The notes below the pieces were generated by a model. It did not search any database, was not told the DNA's origin, and worked only from the letters and a program-made list of their open reading frames with translations. 19,941 nucleotides of DNA from Zygnema cylindricum (lineage: Eukaryota; Streptophyta; Zygnematophyceae; Zygnematales; Zygnemataceae): contig JBBHKE010000750.1 of NCBI GenBank assembly GCA_037447655.1, positions 10,001 to 29,941 on the forward strand, written 5' to 3'. The translations under genes and the position numbers were made by a program. Below, one piece after another: positions 9,004 through 17,072 of this stretch; within the stretch, counting starts at the first letter, position 1; every line of letters begins with the position of its first letter.

Positions 9004-9307
9004 TATTAAAGCCCGTCACAGCTTTCAAAAACTTTACACTTGTGTCCTTTTTTTCCACCTTTTCGAGGTTTTGTTATATATTGTACCAGTAGGTTTTATA
9101 AACGTGACGTCAATATTTTTTGGGCTTTATTTGGATTTTTTGGGATTTTCGGGATTTTTTGGGATTTTTGTAAGATTTTATAACACGCACCGTCAAAACA
9201 GACAAAAAATAAAAAAAAACACCTTTAAGGTTGAAGAAAAGGCATGGCTCTATAACGATGCACTGTCGAAGTTTATAAACTCCTGCTCTTGGCTGTAATG
9301 TAAAACC
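9004..9307. other. Mirror-image (reversed, not complemented) copy of 9357-9660
   Basis: Every base at position i here equals the base at 18664 minus i on the same strand, from 9004 (paired with 9660) to 9307 (paired with 9357). Examples: TATTAAAGCCC at 9004 against CCCGAAATTAT ending at 9660, and CTTGTGTCC against CCTGTGTTC. That is 304 consecutive matches with no complementing. The match stops at 9308 and the block starts exactly at the N gap. Repeat E copy 1 (3626-3947) confirms that 9311-9638 is in the authentic orientation. I regard this block as a data-processing error, so the frame 9071-9298 within it is not real. Confidence 0.95.
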
Positions 9308-9310
9308 CCT

Positions 9311-9638
9311 CTTTAATAAGAAGCTGACCAACAATATTTGACCACGTGGAAGGCGGCCAAAATGTAATGTCGGTTCTCGTCCTCAAATATTTGAAGCTGT
9401 CACGTAGCAATATCTCGGTACGGAAAAGAAGTTGGAATTTCCACAAAAAAAAATAAAAAACAGACAAAACTGCCACGCACAATATTTTAGAATGTTTTTA
9501 GGGTTTTTTAGGGCTTTTAGGGTTTTTTAGGTTTATTTCGGGTTTTTTATAACTGCAGTGCAAATATTTTGGATGACCATGTTATATATTGTTTTGGAGC
9601 TTTTCCACCTTTTTTTCCTGTGTTCACATTTCAAAAAC
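9311..9638 (+). repeat. Dispersed repeat E, copy 2
   Basis: Direct-orientation relative of 3626-3947 with the same order of blocks, from TAAGAAGCTGACCAACAATA to CCTGTGTTCACA. It contains a degenerate TTTTTAGGG tract at 9494-9550. It is the template of the mirrored block to its left. Nothing recognisable lies between it and the minisatellite at 9868. Confidence 0.75.
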
Positions 9639-9867
9639 TTTCGACACTGCCCGAAATTATTTCTGGCAGATTCACGCGGCCTCGTCCTATTGGTTGATTT
9701 CATTGAGTATTGGAGGGAAGATTTTCCTATCCGCTGTCATCATTACATAGGACAAGCTTAGCGAAAGAATCTCAGTTTCAACGGACATTTGACTTTGTCG
9801 CCATTCGTGTTCCAGAAAGGATGAAAAAACTTCCCGCCTTCCAGCCGACCAGCCGACTTTTAGAAGT

Positions 9868-10629
9868 GGGCCGACATTTTTGGGCGACAATTTTGGGCGA
9901 CACATCTGGGCGACAATTTTGGGCGACACTTTTGGACGACATTTTTGGGCGATCCTTTTGGGCGACGATTCTGGGCGACACTTTTGGGCGACAACTTTGT
10001 GCGACCCTTTTGGGCGTCAATTTTAGGCGACCCTTGGGCGTCAATTTTAGGCGACCCTTTTGAGCGACGATTATGGGGTGACACTTTTGGGCTACAATGC
10101 TGGGCGACACTTTTGACGACAATTTCGGGCGACACTTTTGGGCGACGATTATGGGGTGACACTTTTGGGAGACAATGCTAGGCGACAATTTTGTGCGACA
10201 CTTTTCGGCGACAGTTTCGGGCGACACTTTTGGGCGACAATTTTGGGCGGCATTTTTGGGCGACAATTTTGGGCGACACTTTTGGGCGACAATTTTGGGC
10301 GACACTTTTGGGCGACAATTTTGGGCGACACTTTTGGGCGACAATTTTGGGCGACACTTTTGGGGGACAATTTTGGGCAACAATTTTTGGCGGCATTTTT
10401 GGGCGACGGTTCCTGGCGACACTTTTGGGCGGCATTTTTGGGCGATGGTTCGGGGCGACACTTTTGGGCGACAATATTGGGCGACACTTTTGGGCGACAA
10501 TATTGGGTGACACTTTTGGGTGACACTTTTGGGCCACAATTTCGGGCGACACTCTTGGGCGACACTTTTGGGCGACGCTTTCGGGCGACGCGTTTGGGCG
10601 ACGCGTTCGGGTGATACTTTTGAGCGATC
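9868..10629 (+). repeat. 13-bp minisatellite (GGGCGACAMTTTT)n
   Basis: About 58 units of 13 bp, most reading GGGCGACAATTTT or GGGCGACACTTTT. In the homogeneous core (about 10215-10370) the two alternate, giving a 26-bp higher-order unit. The edges are degenerate. A GCGACGATTATGGGGTG variant occurs at 10064 and again at 10142, exactly 78 bp (six units) apart, marking a segmental duplication. Since 13 is not a multiple of 3 and the unit lacks stops, several frames on both strands stay open (up to 253 codons on the minus strand). These encode only a 13-residue repeat and I do not call them genes. Confidence 0.95.
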
Positions 10630-11539
10630 ATCCTCAACATTGCATAGAAAGTATCTTTATCGCAAAACTTTTAGTGCATACACCATCAGGGTACAAAGGA
10701 AAAAAAACCAAAAAAAAGCCCTCTAAACAACATGGTTTGTTGTGGCCATGTGTCACAAAATGGACACAATAACGTGTTAAGCTTGGAGCTCCATTATGAG
10801 GCCTCTGTAATTGTACGGGTAGTATTAATGGTTGTAATGTTGGGGAGTTAATAGTCAAAATTAAGAGTAGAAAAACAAAACAAAAAAATAAAATGACGAA
10901 TTTTCATTTGTATTGAACACGGATTGGACGTGGATTTTGCTTTCCGGGTATTTCGGCTTGTATTTGAATATTTTAATGTTTGGATAGATGATGTCCCACA
11001 CACTCTTGTATTTGAGTGTTTGTAGAGATGTCCAATTCAAGGAAAAGTTTTTATACCTTAGACAATCTTATGCCTTCACATTGATATCTTGGAAACTTTT
11101 AGAATGGTCAATTTACAACTGAAACGAACATGAAATACTATTGACTATAGAGGTAGAAACCTAGAAACCCGATTTTATTTAAAAGCGCTATGGTAAACCA
11201 TCTAAAGTACATGGAAAAAAGAATGGTCGGCAATGCTAAAATTGAAAAACAACATGTGGAGGGAAACAAGCAAAAATGTTATAGGAGGCAAAAGCGACGA
11301 ATACACATAAAAAGGACAAGTAAAACAAAGACACTCAAAGAAGCAACAACCACCAAAGGAAAGGTACAGTAGAGTGCTTAAACCAAAACGACTTAACCAA
11401 AACTCCAACATAACTAAAGAACTACGAAAAAGCAACCTGGTTAGTCCCCCAAGGCCTAGAGAGTACGATGAGGGAGTTTCGGAACACGTCGAAGATTCAT
11501 AAGTGTAATAATTGATCGGAGGGGGATAGAAGCTTGCGC
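10630..11539. other. AT-rich spacer, no gene seen
   Basis: No frame with recognisable similarity, no paired termini, no tandem array. The part next to 11540 may be the decayed 3' flank of the reverse transcriptase relic on the minus strand. The long minus-strand frame that reaches down to 11202 loses any recognisable motif below about 11540. Confidence 0.45.
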
Positions 11540-12483
11540 TTGTTGTAACCCACGGATAAACGTTGACGATAAAAAGAAGGATCGGAGCAGGAGGCCTCCT
11601 AGAACTTTGACGCTCAAACAAACGCCGACCATAAGAACGGATAAACTCGTCCAAAGCAACCCCTAGACAACTAAATATCTTGACAACCATCACAATAAAG
11701 TAATCCATAGCATTTCAGTGGGCATAATCACGCTCCTTCTTCTTAGACACGTGACGGGCGACACTCCAACATGCCGAGCCGCTTGACTAACGACTGTATC
11801 CGAGGAAGGGTTCGCTAAAATAATGTCACCAAATATGGGATAGGCGACATAGAGTATTACAGTATCAATTCGACGGGAAAGAATAATATGGGAAACCTCC
11901 TGACGAACGGAATATCTCCCCTCATGAGAGACTGTCGCAATGGTGTCATGAAAAGTGTCGTGCGCCTCAACCAATTCGCCCCTCTGGGAGAAATAAAGCA
12001 AATGGACATCGAGCTCTAAGGACACGGTCACACGAGCAAACAAGGGAGCCGAGCAAAGGTGGATGAGGGAGGCTAAGCTGGGATTGAAGGGTCGTGGTGA
12101 ATTGAGCAAGCGTCAAACTGGGGTGGATAAAATAGGTGTAGCTAACAACCTTTAGTATCAGGTCCACCACAAAAGAGAAAGTGTCCATGCGAGAATCGAG
12201 GGGAAGCATTTGGAAAAGCTCTGCTCTAATACCGACAACAACCTGATGAGAAATGGATTCTTGGATAAGGGCAACTGATTTCGTAACAAGGGTGGAAGTA
12301 AACGCCCAACAACAGGAAACACGACCCATTGAAAATGGACAGCTTGAAAGCGAACACACCGTCCGAAATAAAAGGGACAACTCGGTATTGTAACACTCCC
12401 ACGATGATAGGGCGGATCCCCCCCTTGGGTTTAGTGACAGCCACAAGGCGAGACGTCGTGAGATGCCGTGATTGACTATCCAT
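11540..12483 (-). pseudogene. Decayed non-LTR-type reverse transcriptase gene
   Basis: Three overlapping minus-strand frames together carry ordered motifs of the C-terminal half of a non-LTR (LINE-like) reverse transcriptase protein. First is a VTKPKGGIRPIIVG motif (about 12390-12435), the fingers signature before RT motif A. Then come LAQFTTTLQSQLSLPHP (about 12060-12110), GELVEAHDTFHDTIATV with EGRYSVRQEV (about 11905-11990), and MVVKIFSCLGVALDEF with IRSYGRRL (about 11620-11690). These match, by my recollection of the family, the region downstream of the polymerase core that carries GDH and RHN..RD signatures. The span is too short to hold the catalytic Asp-Asp block, and no DD motif was found. 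At least three frame changes are needed. It is a relic without function. The family call rests on motif order only. Confidence 0.6.
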
Positions 12484-12494
12484 CAGTATACCTA

Positions 12495-12499
12495 TAAAT
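12495..12499. repeat. Target site duplication, left copy (TAAAT)
   Basis: TAAAT directly precedes the TGTTGGG start of the 5' LTR and recurs at 17721-17725 directly after the 3' LTR end. This 5-bp direct repeat is what copia integrase produces. Confidence 0.9.
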
Positions 12500-12584
12500 T
12501 GTTGGGATATTGTCGTTTTCGCGACATTTCGCGAAGCGTCATTCCAACTTAAATTTGTTTGACGCGAACTGTCGCGTCATCATA

Positions 12585-12619
12585 CAAAAGTACGACGTCG
12601 TTTCGCGACGGTACTTTTG
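12585..12619. repeat. Hairpin in LTR U3
   Basis: CAAAAGTAC and CGTCG on the left pair with CGACG and GTACTTTTG on the right around a TTTCG loop, with a two-base GA bulge. It is conserved in the 3' LTR at 17158-17192. It could be a regulatory or structural element in U3; function is not shown. Confidence 0.6.
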
Positions 12620-12881
12620 ATGTCCGTGAACGAAACATACTATTTCGTTTCGCGTCACTTGTTTGCTTCGTGCGCAGGTGTTTCAATTTGCGTGCAGGTG
12701 TGTTCGTGAAGCGACACGTGGTTAAGTCAACGTTTAGAGTTTGTTGTTTCGAAGGAAGAAGCGTGTGCGCCTTCCTTCGTGGAATTTTCATTGAAGAGTG
12801 CACAGTCAGCTAGGGACAGACTTCGTCGCTACGCTAAGTTCTGTTTGTCTTATCTTGTTGTCTCTTAGTGTAGAGTCGCGA

Positions 12882-12890
12882 GTATATATA
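12882..12890 (+). promoter_or_regulatory. LTR TATA box (TATATATA)
   Basis: GAGTATATATA lies about 390 bp into the LTR, where a Pol II TATA box of a copia LTR would be expected. The same site is intact in the 3' LTR at 17455-17463. In the 5' LTR the nested insertion begins at the next base, so transcription from here would enter the insertion. Confidence 0.55.
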
Positions 12891-13098
12891 TGTAGAAATT
12901 AATGGTTTTAAAGTATTTTCTAGGTCTGAATAGAAATAAAGAAGCCAAGGCAGTCTACCTCTAACTTCTCTCTCCAACTCTCAAACTTGTCGCAGTCACT
13001 GAGAAATTGGAGAGGAAGCTAGAGCCATGGCTACCTAGGCTATCCTGAGGTTTACGGAAAATTTATATTAGTTAGGGGATTATTTACTAAAAGGTATG

Positions 13099-13174
13099 TG
13101 CTGGCCACAGGATTTGATCCTGGTATCTGCCGGCCGATAGACAGTAGATAGCCGGTAGCCTTAGCCGTTAAGTC
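13099..13174 (-). other. tRNA-like segment with Pol III box motifs
   Basis: On the minus strand a 76-nt stretch contains CGGCTAAGGC (A-box-like, about 13158-13167) and, some 40 nt on, GGATCAAATCC (B-box-like, 13110-13120). The B box lies in a CAGG-ATCAAAT-CCTG stem-loop like a T arm with a seven-base loop. Length and spacing suit a tRNA. I could not build a convincing acceptor stem or anticodon arm, so this may be a tRNA-derived relic, a SINE head, or chance. I do not call it a functional tRNA. Confidence 0.3.
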
Positions 13175-13190
13175 TAGAAGTAGTCTTACG

Positions 13191-13200
13191 TATTATATAG
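13191..13200 (-). promoter_or_regulatory. TATA-like motif of the nested LTR
   Basis: CTATATAATA on the minus strand, about 740 bp from the TGAAACTC end, is a plausible TATA box if the nested LTR lies in reverse. No independent support. Confidence 0.25.
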
Positions 13201-13563
13201 TACGATAATTAATTAAACATTAATTTGAAGGATAAATCATTTAACTATAATTGTTAACGGGATACATAGATCTGGTAGTGTAAAAGTACGAATTGCGGTA
13301 CGGATAAGAAATCAATACCGCGCATTGATTTCGTAAGCGAAACAAATACCGCGCATGTATTTATTACGGCTACGATCAAATGCGAGTTTAATCGGACGGC
13401 AGGAATTAGCGCCGAGATCGCGGAAGAAGAATTCGGCGGTTTGTGGGCATCGCCACATCGGATGACACGTGGCGATGTTACATTGGAGCGCGGCATCTCC
13501 GAGGATTAAAGGAGCGAATCCGGACATACCACGTGTGGACATTTAGGCCATGTCGTACAGTGT

Positions 13564-13604
13564 CCGTACAAAAAGTACACCGGCAGCTGTACTTTTGCGT
13601 ACGG
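13564..13604. repeat. Hairpin in the nested LTR
   Basis: CCGTACAAAAAGTACA pairs with TGTACTTTTGCGTACGG around a CCGGCAGC loop, with one mismatch or bulge. It resembles the CAAAAGTAC/GTACTTTTG hairpin in the copia LTR. Confidence 0.7.
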
Positions 13605-14202
13605 AACTGTAATCTGATTGGTTCCGTACATCAGTAGATAGAGTCTGTGAGAGAGATAGGACTTAGAAAAATTAGGAGATAGGACCCTCTCTCCCAGAGA
13701 GCTTCTGTACAAAAGGTCAACTTTGACCCTCCATAACTTACTACTCAAGGGAGCAAATTCAGAGATTCTTTTTGCTATCGACTCAGGGGAGTCTTGCCTT
13801 CACAGGGGTGCACGTGGTCAGATTTTTTGTCTGCCAGGGTGGCAGTTGTTTTTGCTGAAACACAAAGGGGTCAGGATTATCCTAGAGGCTTCTTGGAAGC
13901 TGTCCACTCTGAGGACTTATGGAGGTCTCAGAGTTTCAATATAGGCAGCAGTGTACATGTGCAGTGTATTAATTAATCAATCAATTAATCATAGAGGATT
14001 AATCTTGGAGTAGAGATTATTTAAAGAGAAGAGTGAAGAGAGAGAAAAGAGAAGAGACATGTTGTAAAGAGGCTTCGGCCAAGAACACTTATAAATCTTT
14101 TTGGCTGAATATTCCTCTTGTCTTTTATCAGCTTCCGCTGTGTAATGATTTATGTTTTGAGAATTATTTTAAGTAAAACTCTTTTGCCTAAGATCCTACA
14201 AT

Positions 14203-14214
14203 TGGTATCGGAGC
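14203..14214 (+). promoter_or_regulatory. Primer-binding site, initiator Met-tRNA type
   Basis: TGGTATCGGAGC starts two bases after the 5' LTR. Plant copia elements generally use TGGTATCAGAGC, complementary to the 3' end of initiator Met-tRNA, so 11 of 12 bases match. It primes minus-strand cDNA synthesis. Confidence 0.85.
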
Positions 14215-14278
14215 TAGTGCTTCGGAGATAGAGAGAGAGCGCATGGGGAGGAAGAAGAACTGAAATACTCCTTCCCCC

Positions 14279-15511
14279 ATGTCGACTTCGGAGAGAGCAA
14301 AAGAGTTCAGTTTTTCGGGTTCCCAATTTGACGAGACTCGGAATACGGAGAGAAAATTTGAGGAGATGTTTGATACATTAATGAGATATGTAGATTCACG
14401 ATTTCAAACTCAATCTAGTGAGAAAAGATAATTTGCTTCATTTCAGGCTGCCGATCCATTCAATGGAGGAGCTAATGAGAGTGAGATAAAAGAGAGAATT
14501 AGGAAAGGTAAAGCAAAGATAGAGGAAGATTCAGATTTTGAAGAGGCATTGGATAACGAAGATGATTATAATATGTCGGGGAAATCCGTGGCCTTTAATG
14601 GCACCAATTATGCGGTTTGGAAGAAATTTATTTCAAATCAACTTATTCTCAAGAGGCTTTGGAGGATTGTCAGTGGAGAGGAGAAGATGCCAACGGAGAG
14701 TAAGGCACGTGCTCAATGGAGATTGAAGGATATTGCGGCAACGACCGGTTTGATGAAGAATTGCACTTCTTCCGTGCTTGATCATTTCCTTGCTCACGGT
14801 ACGGCCCATGAGTGTTGGCAAGCACTTGAGGAGCAATATGAGAAAGGTGTTGAAAACAAGGGTCAATATGTTTATACGGACTTTATGAATTTTAAAATCA
14901 AATCAAATGAAGTGATGGATGATGCCGTGAAGCGCTTCAATATTATACTCGAGAAATTACTCAATAATGGTCGAGTTATTTTGGATGCGGATAAATTAAG
15001 CGTTTTTCTTAACGCTTTGCCGGACAAGCTTTCGCATCTTAAGGCTATTTTACGAGCGAAGGCGGATAATACTTTCGGATTCACCGTTAATTTTATCAAA
15101 ATGTCGGAGGGAACTCCATCGGCTTCTTCAAGTGGAGGAGGAGGAGTTCTAAACTCTACTACTCCCGAAACCCCGGATCTTAACTATGCCGGTGGTAGAG
15201 GAGGTGGTAGAGGAGGCGGCCCGAGAGGTGATGGCGGCCGAGGCAACAAGAAGGAGCAAGGTCGTCCACTTAAGATCCCTTCGGATCTTTCCAATGTGAC
15301 ATGCTACCGGTGTAACCGGCTTGGACACTTGTCATCCTCTTGTCCGGATAAGGACAAGCAATGTCATTTTTGTGGTAAGTGGGGGCATACAATTTCTCAA
15401 TGTTATGCAAAGAGTGGAGATTTCGGAGGTGGAAGAGGAGGTAGAGTAGGTGATAGAGTGCTGAGGTGGCGGCCGAGGAGGAGGCTGCGGTGGTGGTCGA
15501 GGTTATGGTAA
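14279..15511 (+). pseudogene. gag: Copia Gag (capsid/nucleocapsid), broken
   Basis: Gag forms the virus-like particle and binds the RNA template. The first ATG after the primer site (14279) starts MSTSERAKEFSF and stays in frame to 15511, apart from a TAA at 14429-14431. About 40 codons after that stop the same frame enters a typical copia Gag core (VAFNGTNYAVWKKF, ECWQALEEQYE, LNALPDKLSHLKAIL). A Gly/Arg-rich linker follows. Then come two CX2CX4HX4C zinc knuckles: CYRC...C at 15302-15343 and CHFC...C at 15362-15403. After a second Gly/Arg stretch (about 15455) the frame shifts and the last 20 residues are out-of-frame translation. With the early stop and the frameshift, no Gag-Pol precursor can form. 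Confidence 0.9.
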
Positions 15512-16658
15512 TGCAAATTACTTCGACTATGGTAATGAAACCGGTGATGTTTTTCCGGTTCTTAACCTTACACTTGATTCGGTGAGTAGTGAAGGAAATT
15601 TAGAGAAAGAGTGGATTATTGATACGGGGGCATCTCACCATGTTTGCACGGATGCTACCTTGTTTGATGACATGAGGGAACTTACGGTTCCAAAGTTTAT
15701 TACGGTAGCAAGCGGCCATGTCATTTCAGTTGATACGGTTGGCACGGTTCGGCTTGATCTTCTTTCATGGGATATTAATGGGAAGGAGAAATCGACGGAG
15801 TATAGTCTTCAAAATACTCTTTACATTCCGGACGGTTCAGTTAATTTGTTAAACGTTCCACAAATCCAAAAGAGTGGTGGAAGTTTACTTGCGAGAGGTG
15901 ATCAATCTATTGAGATTTGGAACGAGGAGGGGAATGTAATTGGAGAAGGAGTTGTAACGGATGCGAATCATAGTCGGCTCTTATGGAGGAGGCCGAAATC
16001 TAAAGTTCCCACCGAGGGAATTTCACACCAAATTTCAGAGTTGAAAGGTGATCTTACCTTATGGCATCATCGAATGTGTCACACATCCGAGGTAAGTTTG
16101 AAGAAGATGATTCGTCATTCTTCGGTGAGGGGTTTGGACCTCGCATCCGGTGAGAAGGTGAACGGGTGTGGAGGATGTAGCAAAGGATGTCAAATTCGGA
16201 AATCCCATCCGAATAAAGACATCAAGCATCGTGCTCAAAGTCCTTTGGAGGTTGACTTCTCCCGGAAGTCATGGGTTTATTTATTGAAAAAGAAATCGGA
16301 TGCATTTGAAAAATTTAAAGAATGGCATTTGATGCCCGAAAGGCAAATTGATAAGAAGCTTAAGTCTATTCGATCGGATAATGGAGGGGAGTTTGTTGTT
16401 TTTGAGGGGTATTGTAAGGAGTGGGGGATAAGGCATCAATTCACGGCGTCTTATTCTCCGGAGTCAAATGGAGTGGCCGAGAGGAAGAATCGTACCTTAC
16501 AAGAAATGGTCCGTGCGATGGTTCATAGCTCCGAACGAGAGATGTTTTTGTGGGGAGATGCAATTCTTACGGCAAATTACATTTGTAACCGAAGACTCAC
16601 TTCGGTTTCCGGAAGTAAAACACCGGAGGAGTTATGGAGTGGTAGAAAGTGTACGGAC
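15465..16658 (+). pseudogene. pol: Copia protease and integrase, integrase internally deleted
   Basis: Protease cuts the polyprotein and integrase inserts the cDNA. The frame is open from about 15465, with a Gly-rich link then WIIDTGASHH. The protease Asp codon is at 15621. Next is the GAG-pre-integrase region (LWHHRMCH...CGGCSKGC, an HHCC zinc-binding motif, about 16060-16195). After RAQSPLEV the sequence jumps to DFSRKSWVYLLKKKSDAF. The segment normally holding the first catalytic Asp of the DDE triad is missing, near 16250. The second Asp (SDNGGEF, 16377) and the Glu (GVAERKN, 16479) remain, spaced D-X33-E, two residues shorter than the usual 35. The domain ends at TPEELWSGRKC, where another deletion joins it out of frame to RT. 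Enzymatically dead by inspection. Confidence 0.9.
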
Positions 16659-16659
16659 T

Positions 16660-16908
16660 ATGTCCGATTGTGGAGTTTACGTGAAAGGTGAAGGAGTTGA
16701 TCAAATCATCTTTTCCGTTTATGTGGATGATTTCTTGATGGCATGCGACAAGTTGGAGCGCATTGATGAGTTGAAACGTTACCTTGGTTTACATTTCAAA
16801 GTAACAGATCTTGGAGAGGTTCGATATATTTTGGGGATTGAAGTGATACGTGACAAAGAGGGGAACATTAAATTGAGTCAAACTCAATATTGTAAGGAGA
16901 TTTTGTAA
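16660..16908 (+). pseudogene. pol: Copia reverse transcriptase fragment
   Basis: This piece contains SDCGVYV, then IIFSVYVDDFLMACD with the YVDD catalytic box at 16720-16731, followed by LKRYLGLHFKVTDLGEVRYILGIEV, here split for length: LKRYLGLHFKV and DLGEVRYILGIEV. It closes at QTQYCKEIL, then TAA at 16906-16908. That is the palm end of copia RT, about 80 residues. The N-terminal fingers and first catalytic Asp are gone. It lies one frame away from integrase, so it cannot be translated with it. The deletion junction is near 16655, around GTGTACGGACTATGTCC. Confidence 0.9.
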
Positions 16909-17039
16909 GAGATTTGGTTACGACAAATGAGATTGAATTTTCGTACGTACCAACAAAAGAGGAGGCGGCTGATTTGTTGACAAAGGCTGCTACACATGAT
17001 GTGTTTGAGAGGGGGCGACCAAAACTTGGATTATTTTGA
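16902..17039 (+). pseudogene. pol: Copia RNase H C-terminal tail fragment
   Basis: In the next frame, 45 codons read FVRDLVTTNEIEFSYVPTK, then EEAADLLTKA and FERGRPKLGLF, ending at TGA 17037-17039. The YVPTKEEAADLLTKA motif is the conserved end of copia RNase H, which removes template RNA during cDNA synthesis. The catalytic part of RNase H and the RT connection are deleted at about 16900. The stop lies 33 bp before the 3' LTR, the usual position. Confidence 0.85.
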
Positions 17040-17061
17040 AGAGTTTGGCGAATCCGACAAT

Positions 17062-17072
17062 AAGAGGGGGAT
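17062..17072 (+). promoter_or_regulatory. Polypurine tract
   Basis: AAGAGGGGGAT lies immediately before the 3' LTR. It is the primer for plus-strand cDNA synthesis in LTR elements. It is followed directly by TGTTGGG. Confidence 0.85.

Larger units (their letters stand above)
12891..13938 (-). mobile_element. Nested solo LTR-like insertion with ATATA duplications
   Basis: The sequence absent from the 3' LTR runs from TGTAGAAATT to GAGTTTCA: 1048 bp with TG...CA ends, flanked by ATATA at 12886-12890 and 13939-13943. Since the empty site is seen in the 3' LTR, its limits are exact. TG...CA ends, a 5-bp duplication and no coding frames fit a solo LTR. I favour the minus orientation. On that strand there is a TATA-like motif (13191-13200), then a pyrimidine/purine-rich segment near 12960-13010, and an end with a GCCTTGGCTTC-type stretch that resembles the U5 of the host element. 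It is younger than the host copia element. Confidence 0.8.
12500..14200 (+). repeat. 5' LTR, split by a nested insertion
   Basis: Starts TGTTGGGATATTG and ends GATCCTACA. Removing the insertion 12891-13938 and one ATATA duplicate leaves 648 bp, exactly the length of the 3' LTR. The nested insertion separates the U3/TATA part (12500-12890) from the transcribed part (13944-14200). The translated frames on both strands at 12549-12813 are LTR sequence, not genes; the same frames recur in the 3' LTR. Confidence 0.95.

Noticed and set aside
9071-9298. 75-codon plus-strand frame
   Set aside because: It lies entirely in the mirror-image block, which is very probably an assembly artefact.
9778-10539. 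253-codon minus-strand frame, with several overlapping plus-strand frames
   Set aside because: It is the 13-bp minisatellite translated. The 13-residue periodic product and open frames on both strands follow from unit length and lack of stops.
11202-11540. Extension of the 168-codon minus-strand frame as a conserved protein
   Set aside because: Recognisable RT-relic motifs stop at about 11540; the remainder is Leu/Phe/Ser-rich and looks like chance translation.
12549-12813. 84-codon frames on both strands, duplicated at 17122-17386
   Set aside because: They lie inside the LTRs and repeat only because the LTRs repeat; no protein motif is present.
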